Shown: positions 59,686-64,000 of the stretch, in pieces
Position numbering within the stretch: position 1 is the first letter of the stretch
Layout of the letters: every line of letters begins with the position of its first letter
DNA from: Erinaceus europaeus
Taxonomy: Eukaryota; Chordata; Mammalia; Eulipotyphla; Erinaceidae
Length of the DNA: 64,000 nucleotides
Direction of reading: 5' to 3'
NCBI RefSeq assembly: GCF_950295315.1
Contig: NW_026647341.1
Span: forward strand, 1-64,000
Made by a program: the position numbers and the translations under genes
The notes under the pieces: generated by a model
What the model was told of the DNA's origin: nothing
The model's input: only the letters and a program-made list of their open reading frames with translations
The model's database searches: none

Positions 59686-60048
59686 GGGCTGGGCGGTAGC
59701 GCAGCAGGTTAAGTGCACATGGACTGATGTAAGGATCTCGGTTCGAGCCCCCAGCTCCTCACCTGCAGGGGTGTTGCTTCACAAGCGGTGAAACTGGTCT
59801 GCAGGTGTCTGTCTTTCTCTCCCTCTCCCTGTCTTCCCCTCCTTTCTCCATTTCTCTCTGTCCTATCCAACAACAGTGACATCAATAACAACAATAAGAA
59901 GAACAACAGTGATAAAACAACAAGGTCAACAAAAGAGAAAAAAATCCACTGCCTCCAGGAGCAGTGGATTTGTAGTACAGGCACTGAGCCCCAGCAATAA
60001 CCCTGCAGGCAAAAAATAAAATAAAATAAAATAAAATAAAAATAAAAT
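59686..60048 (+). mobile_element. SINE-A, long form
   Basis: Plus A with AAC tail, extension 'gcctccaggagcagtggatt', and an AAAAT tail at 60015-60046. Confidence 0.92.
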
Positions 60049-60049
60049 A

Positions 60050-60740
60050 CAATGACTGTCTCACTCCCCCCCCCCAGACTGAGGCCAGAACCCCAAGTGC
60101 CAGAAGCAAGCAGGTTGCCGGGCTGGTCCGGATCTGGGAGTCCCTTTCTGAGCTCTGCCATGGCCCAGGGGACAGAGGCCTCGGGCTGCCAAACCCCCAG
60201 GATTCTCCTTTGGGAGAAATTTCTGGGAGCAGTGGCCTTGAGACTGGGGTCTCTTTGTTCAGGTGGTCCTCTTATTTGGGGGAATGTGGGGGTCCCCCCA
60301 AATTCTGGGGTTCACCCGAGGGCACACATGACTCGGGCTGGGGTAACAGGTGTGAGGCTCTCTGAGCTGGAACGACATGCACTGTCCCCATGTCCTCCCA
60401 ACCCCCCAGTCACCCCAGGTTGCCCCAGCCAGTGGGGGAGGAGTGGCAGGAAGAGGAGGGTGGCCTGACTCAGCCCAGCGCCCCTGATGAGGGATGGACA
60501 GACGGACAAAAAGGAAGAGGCTTTTTGGAAAAGGCTGGAATGAGCAGATAACTTGGCTTCTGGTCACTCTGTGGCTAGGGGCAGCCTGGGAGGTGGAAGG
60601 TTTGTGGAGGGCTGGACAACTGTGTGTGGGTGCAGTCCCCCCTGGAGGGGGGTCACGTCTCTGATCTGCTCTGAGTTAACAAAAGGGAGGGAAGCTTCCG
60701 GGCTGTGGTCTCTCACTCTCTCTGCCTTCTCTATCTTAAA
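60050..60740. other. Single-copy intronic sequence
   Basis: No recognised element; several long open frames without splice context. Confidence 0.5.
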
Positions 60741-60754
60741 AAAAAATGAGAGAG

Positions 60755-61110
60755 GGGGTCGGGCGGTGGCGCAGTGGGTTAAGCGCATGTGGCGCAAAGC
60801 GCAGGGACCGGCATTAAAGATCCCGGCTCGAGCCCCCGGCTCCCCACCTGCAGGGGAATCGCTTCACAGGCGGTGAAGCAGGTCTGCAGGTGTCTATCTT
60901 TCTCTCCCCTTCTCTGTCTTCCCCTCCTCTCTCCATTTCTCTCTGTCCTATCCAACAACGAATTGCGTCAACAAGGGCAATAATAATAACCACAACGAAG
61001 CTACAACAAAGGCAACAAAAGGGGGGGAAAATGGCCTCCAGGAGCGGTGGATTCATGATGCAGGGACCGAGCCCAGCAATAACCCTGGAGGAGGAAAAGA
61101 AGAAAAAAAA
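60755..61110 (+). mobile_element. SINE-A, long form, young, with target duplication
   Basis: Head 'ggtcgggcggtggcgcagtg' keeps its CpGs, and the B box reads 'ggctcgagcccccgg'. AAATGAGAGAG flanks it at 60744-60754 and 61111-61121. It carries AAC tail and 3' extension, so the long form is a unit that transposes as such. Confidence 0.95.
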
Positions 61111-61140
61111 AAATGAGAGAGAGAGAAAAAAAAGTAAAAG

Positions 61141-61318
61141 ACAGGCTAGGTGGTGACACATCTGGTTGAGTGCGTACATTAAAGTGTACAAGGACATGGA
61201 TTCAAGCCCCCAATCCCCACCTGCAGGAGGAAACTTCACAAGGGGTAAAGCAGTGCTGCAGGTCTCTCCCTCTCTCTCCCTTCTCTTTGTCTCTGTCCAA
61301 AATAAATAAATAAAATAT
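61141..61318 (+). mobile_element. SINE-B
   Basis: 'ggctaggtggtgacacatct' and 'cacctgcaggaggaaacttc'. Confidence 0.87.
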
Positions 61319-61326
61319 ATATTTTA

Positions 61327-61606
61327 AGTATTTATTTATTTATTCCCTTTTGTTGCCCTTGTTGTTTTATTGTTGTATTGTTGTAGTTATTATTGATGTC
61401 ATTGTTGGCTAGGACAGAGAGAAATGGAGAGAGGATGGGAAGACAGAGAGGGAGAGAGGAAAATAGACACCTGCAGACCTGCTTCATCACCTGTGAAGTG
61501 ACTCCCCTGTAGGTGGGAAGCCAGGAGCTTGAACTGGAATCCTTATGCTGACCCTTGCGCTTTGTGCCACGTGCGCTTAACCCACTGCACTACTACTGCC
61601 CAACTC
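61327..61606 (-). mobile_element. SINE-A
   Basis: Reverse A 'tattcccttttgttgccctt' to 'acccactgcactactactgc'. Confidence 0.92.
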
Positions 61607-61608
61607 CT

Positions 61609-61712
61609 TTTTTTTTTTTTTTTTTGGCCTCCGGGGTTATCACTGGGCTCGGTGCCTACACTACAAATCCCTGCTCCTGGAGGCCATTTTCTCCCTTGTT
61701 GTCATTATTGTA
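61609..61712 (-). mobile_element. SINE-A 3' extension fragment
   Basis: Poly-T, then 'ggcctccggggttatcactg' and part of the tail; the body is missing. Confidence 0.8.
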
Positions 61713-61952
61713 GGGGAGGGGAAGCCCATGGTGGCTGGGCGAGTGTCTCTAGGCTTGGGTATCTTCATAATGACAGCACCCCAAGGGGACCCCACAGCCA
61801 GGAGTCCCTGCTCCTCACTCCTCTACAGGCCCACCACAGCTTTTAGGTCTCTGAGACAGACAAGGTGGGGGGGCCTGTGGGAAAGTGGGTGTCCCCCACT
61901 CTGCCAGGTCGGCCAGCAGCCCAGGATCCACTGGTTGAATGATGTGGGGGGG

Positions 61953-62088
61953 GCAATGAACTAGCTGACCTGGATAGTGCACTGCTTTGCTCTGTACTTG
62001 GTGATGCAGATTTGTGCCTGGCTCTCCAGTGCATTGAAGGAAGCTTTTGAGCTGGGGTCTTTCACTCTCTGTCTCTATCTAAAAAGGT
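61953..62088 (+). mobile_element. SINE-E
   Basis: 'aactagctgacctggatagt' and 'gtgcattgaaggaagctttt'. Confidence 0.85.
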
Positions 62089-62190
62089 AGAATTGGGGTG
62101 ATCCCCAGACTGACAGGGGCAGGGAGGGGCCACAGAAGATTCATGGATCCCAACAGAGAGACCTCACAGACCTGCTCCACCATCCACAGG

Positions 62191-62621
62191 GCTCCCTGGG
62201 TGCTGTACATGGTGCTGGTAGAGGAGAGACCCTGCAGGGCTGCAGCCCTGCCCCACCATCCATGGAGCTCCCTGGGTGCTGTCCATGGTGCTGAGAGAGG
62301 AGAGACCCCCCAGCCCGGTTCCATCATCCATGGGGCTCCCTGGGTGCTGTCCATGGTGCTGAGAGAGGAGAGACCCCCCCAGCCCTGTTCCATCATCCAT
62401 GGGGCTCCCTGGATTCTGTCCATGGTGCTGAGAGAGGAGAGACCCCCAGCCCTGTTCCATCATCCATGGGGCTCCCTGGGTGCTGTCCATGGTGCTGAGA
62501 GAGGAGAGACCCCACAGCCCTGGCCCATCATCCATGGGGCTCCCTGGGTGCTGTCCATGGTGCTGAGAAAGGAGAGACCCACAGCCCTGTTCCATCATCC
62601 ATGGGGCTCCCTGGGTGCTTG
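62191..62621 (+). repeat. 67-69-bp minisatellite in CLIP2 intron
   Basis: Tandem units start at 62191, 62267, 62335, 62404, 62471, 62539 and 62606 (spacings 76, 68, 69, 67, 68, 67). That is six units and a partial one. Each holds GGCTCCCTGGGTGCTGTCCA and GAGAGGAGAGACCC. The first unit is more divergent; the length differences are mostly in a C run. Confidence 0.95.
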
Positions 62622-62749
62622 CATGCTGCTCTCATGTGGTGCTGGGGCTTCAACCCAGGACTTCAGTCATAGTCAGGCATGTACTCTATACCCTCTGAGC
62701 CATTTCTGGGAGTCTGCATGTTTAACTATTTTTTAAAAAGACATAATTT

Positions 62750-62907
62750 GTGGTCCGGGAGGTGGCGCAGTGGATAAAGCATTGGACTCTCAAGCATGAG
62801 ATCCTGAGTTCGATCCCTGGCAGCACATGTACCAGAGTGATGGCTGGTTCTTTCTCTCATTCTTTCTTTCTCATGAATAAATAAATAAATAAATCCTTTT
62901 AAAAAAA
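62750..62907 (+). mobile_element. SINE-C
   Basis: Plus C 'ggtccgggaggtggcgcagt', well preserved, with an AAAT tail. Confidence 0.94.
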
Positions 62908-62909
62908 GA

Positions 62910-63008
62910 CATAATTTAGTTAAGAGAAGGGAGGAGGAGAGATTTACTCTGGTACTTGCAATGCCAAGGACCAAACTCAGACTTTATTCACTGAGCCACC
63001 CAGGTCAC
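62910..63008 (-). mobile_element. SINE-C, old
   Basis: Reverse C-like 'tttactctggtacttgcaat' and 'tattcactgagccacccagg'. Confidence 0.65.
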
Positions 63009-63017
63009 TGGTAAAAT

Positions 63018-63234
63018 TTTTTTCTAAATATATTTTTTTATTTATTATAGAACAGAGACAGAAATTGAGAGGGGAGGGGAGATAGAGAGGGAGCAAGACA
63101 GAGAGACACCTGTAGACCTGCTTCACCACTCGTGAAGCTTTCCCCCTGCAGGTGGGGACCAGGGGCTCGAACCTGCATCCTTGCACACTTTAATATGTGT
63201 GTTTAACTTAACCAGCTGTGCCACTGCCTGGCCC
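63018..63234 (-). mobile_element. SINE-B
   Basis: Reverse B 'attatagaacagagacagaa' to 'agctgtgccactgcctggcc'. Confidence 0.9.
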
Positions 63235-63244
63235 CATAAATTTT

Positions 63245-63361
63245 TTTAAAACTTATTCTTCACAGCTCTGCCTGATGGTGCTGCTGGGGATTGAACCTGG
63301 GACCTTAGAGCCTCAGGCAGGTGAGCCTTTTGCAGAGCCATTACACCAACTCTCAGGCCCT
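63245..63361 (-). mobile_element. SINE-D
   Basis: Reverse D 'cttcacagctctgcctgatg' to 'cattacaccaactctcaggc'. Confidence 0.85.
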
Positions 63362-63374
63362 GCTGATGAACTTT

Positions 63375-63638
63375 CCCCCCTTTTGTTGCCCTTGTTATAG
63401 TCTTGTGGTTATTGTTGTTGTTGATGTTGTTTGTTGTTGGATAGGACAGAGAGAAATTGAGAGAGGAGGGGAAGACAGAGAGGGGGGAGAGAAAGATAGA
63501 CACCTGCAGACCTGCTTCACCACCTGTGAAGCGACTCCCCTGCAGGTGGGGAGCTGGGTGCTCGAACCAGGATCCTTATGCCGGTGCTTGTGCTTTGCAC
63601 CATGTGTACTTAACCCGCTGCGATACAGCCCGACCCCC
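63375..63638 (-). mobile_element. SINE-A with target duplication
   Basis: Reverse A flanked by GCTGATGAACTTT at 63362-63374 and 63639-63651, a perfect 13-bp duplication. Confidence 0.95.
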
Positions 63639-63651
63639 GCTGATGAACTTT

Positions 63652-64000
63652 TTAGGAAGCCATCATCACCCTTATTTCCCAGAAGATTCTTTTTGCATTG
63701 CCACCACCAGGCGTGTGTGGCCTGTCCACACTGCAGCCTTCCCAGCACCTGAGCCTGGGCCAGGTGGCAGGGGATGGGGGGAAAAGTGTCACCTCCTTGT
63801 AGGTTTGCTGCCCGTAACCCTGGTGACTGACAGTGATGTCACTTCACGTGTTCACTGTCCTCCACACGTCAGTGGGGAAGTGGGAACTCACACCCTTGGC
63901 TCATGTTTTTTTAATGTGCCTGAGTTGAACCTGAGGTTTCAGGCGAACATGGGGCCATGGGGCCGCCTCTCCAGCCCCACTTGCTTTAGGGGATGTGTGT
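63652..64000. other. Mostly single-copy intronic sequence
   Basis: A degenerate reversed SINE may lie at about 63906-63980 ('gggccgcctctccagcccca'). The rest is unassigned. Confidence 0.45.

Larger units (their letters stand above)
50723..64000 (+). other. CLIP2: Presumed CLIP2 intron 1
   Basis: No sequence encoding the CLIP2 N-terminus or its CAP-Gly domains is seen up to the right edge, so the coding exons should lie beyond. SINEs are sparser and unique tracts longer than in the intergenic region. Confidence 0.5.

Noticed and set aside
62098..62736. 212-codon plus-strand frame and 144-codon minus-strand frame
   Set aside because: Both run through the minisatellite and change repeat frame between units, so there is no constrained protein repeat.
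1..64000. CRISPR-like direct repeats
   Set aside because: Repeated motifs are dispersed SINEs, microsatellites and one intronic minisatellite in mammalian DNA; there is no regular spacer pattern or cas gene.
50723..64000. CLIP2 coding exon 2 or CAP-Gly exons
   Set aside because: No frame encodes a CAP-Gly motif or a CLIP-like N-terminus, so coding exons should lie beyond the right edge.

Overview
This is mammalian nuclear DNA, and the repeats point to a hedgehog (Erinaceus or a close relative). Well over 100 SINE pieces cover roughly half the window, as judged by eye. They fall into five tRNA-like families that I label A to E; the labels are mine. Families A and B have an internal promoter head, a shared pyrimidine-rich body and an A-rich or AAT-rich tail, and I recognise this type from hedgehog sequence. 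No bacterial, archaeal or plasmid features are present.

Host genes: two exons on the minus strand identify RFC2 (replication factor C subunit 2). Exon 1 coding sequence is at 4345-4451 and exon 2 at 778-847, with matching splice phase and canonical splice sites. The rest of RFC2 lies to the left of the window. A CpG island at 4138-4700 is its promoter, with paired E2F sites, an ETS site, an NRF1 site and a palindromic RFX X-box. A second CpG island at 50370-51330 fits the start of CLIP2 on the plus strand, the neighbour of RFC2 in the mammalian Williams-Beuren region. I see no CLIP2 coding exon, so the sequence from about 50.72 kb to the right edge is read as CLIP2 intron 1. The 46 kb between the two promoters has no other recognisable protein gene.

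Region by region: 1-4344 is RFC2 intron with SINEs; 4.1-5.1 kb is the promoter and its GC-rich flank; 5.1-12.1 kb is dense nested SINEs; 12134-18065 is a full-length inverted L1; 18.1-34 kb is SINEs plus microsatellites and a unique candidate regulatory block at 21.2-21.65 kb; 34.05-35.9 kb is a nested cluster of SINE-A, a solo LTR, the 3' end of an RTE-like LINE and two copies of a 190-bp retroposon sharing that LINE's tail; 35904-41795 is a second full-length L1 with a perfect 14-bp target duplication; 41.8-50 kb is SINEs and L1 3' ends; 50.4-51.3 kb is the CLIP2 CpG island; 51.3-64 kb is intronic, with longer unique tracts, one MIR and a 67-69-bp minisatellite at 62.2 kb.

How it works together: the two promoters are divergent, RFC2 leftwards and CLIP2 rightwards. 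Between them is a landing ground for L1-driven retroposition. The least ordinary element is the LINE/short-retroposon pair at 34-36 kb, whose (GAA)n tails and shared 3' 55 bp suggest an RTE-type machinery separate from L1.
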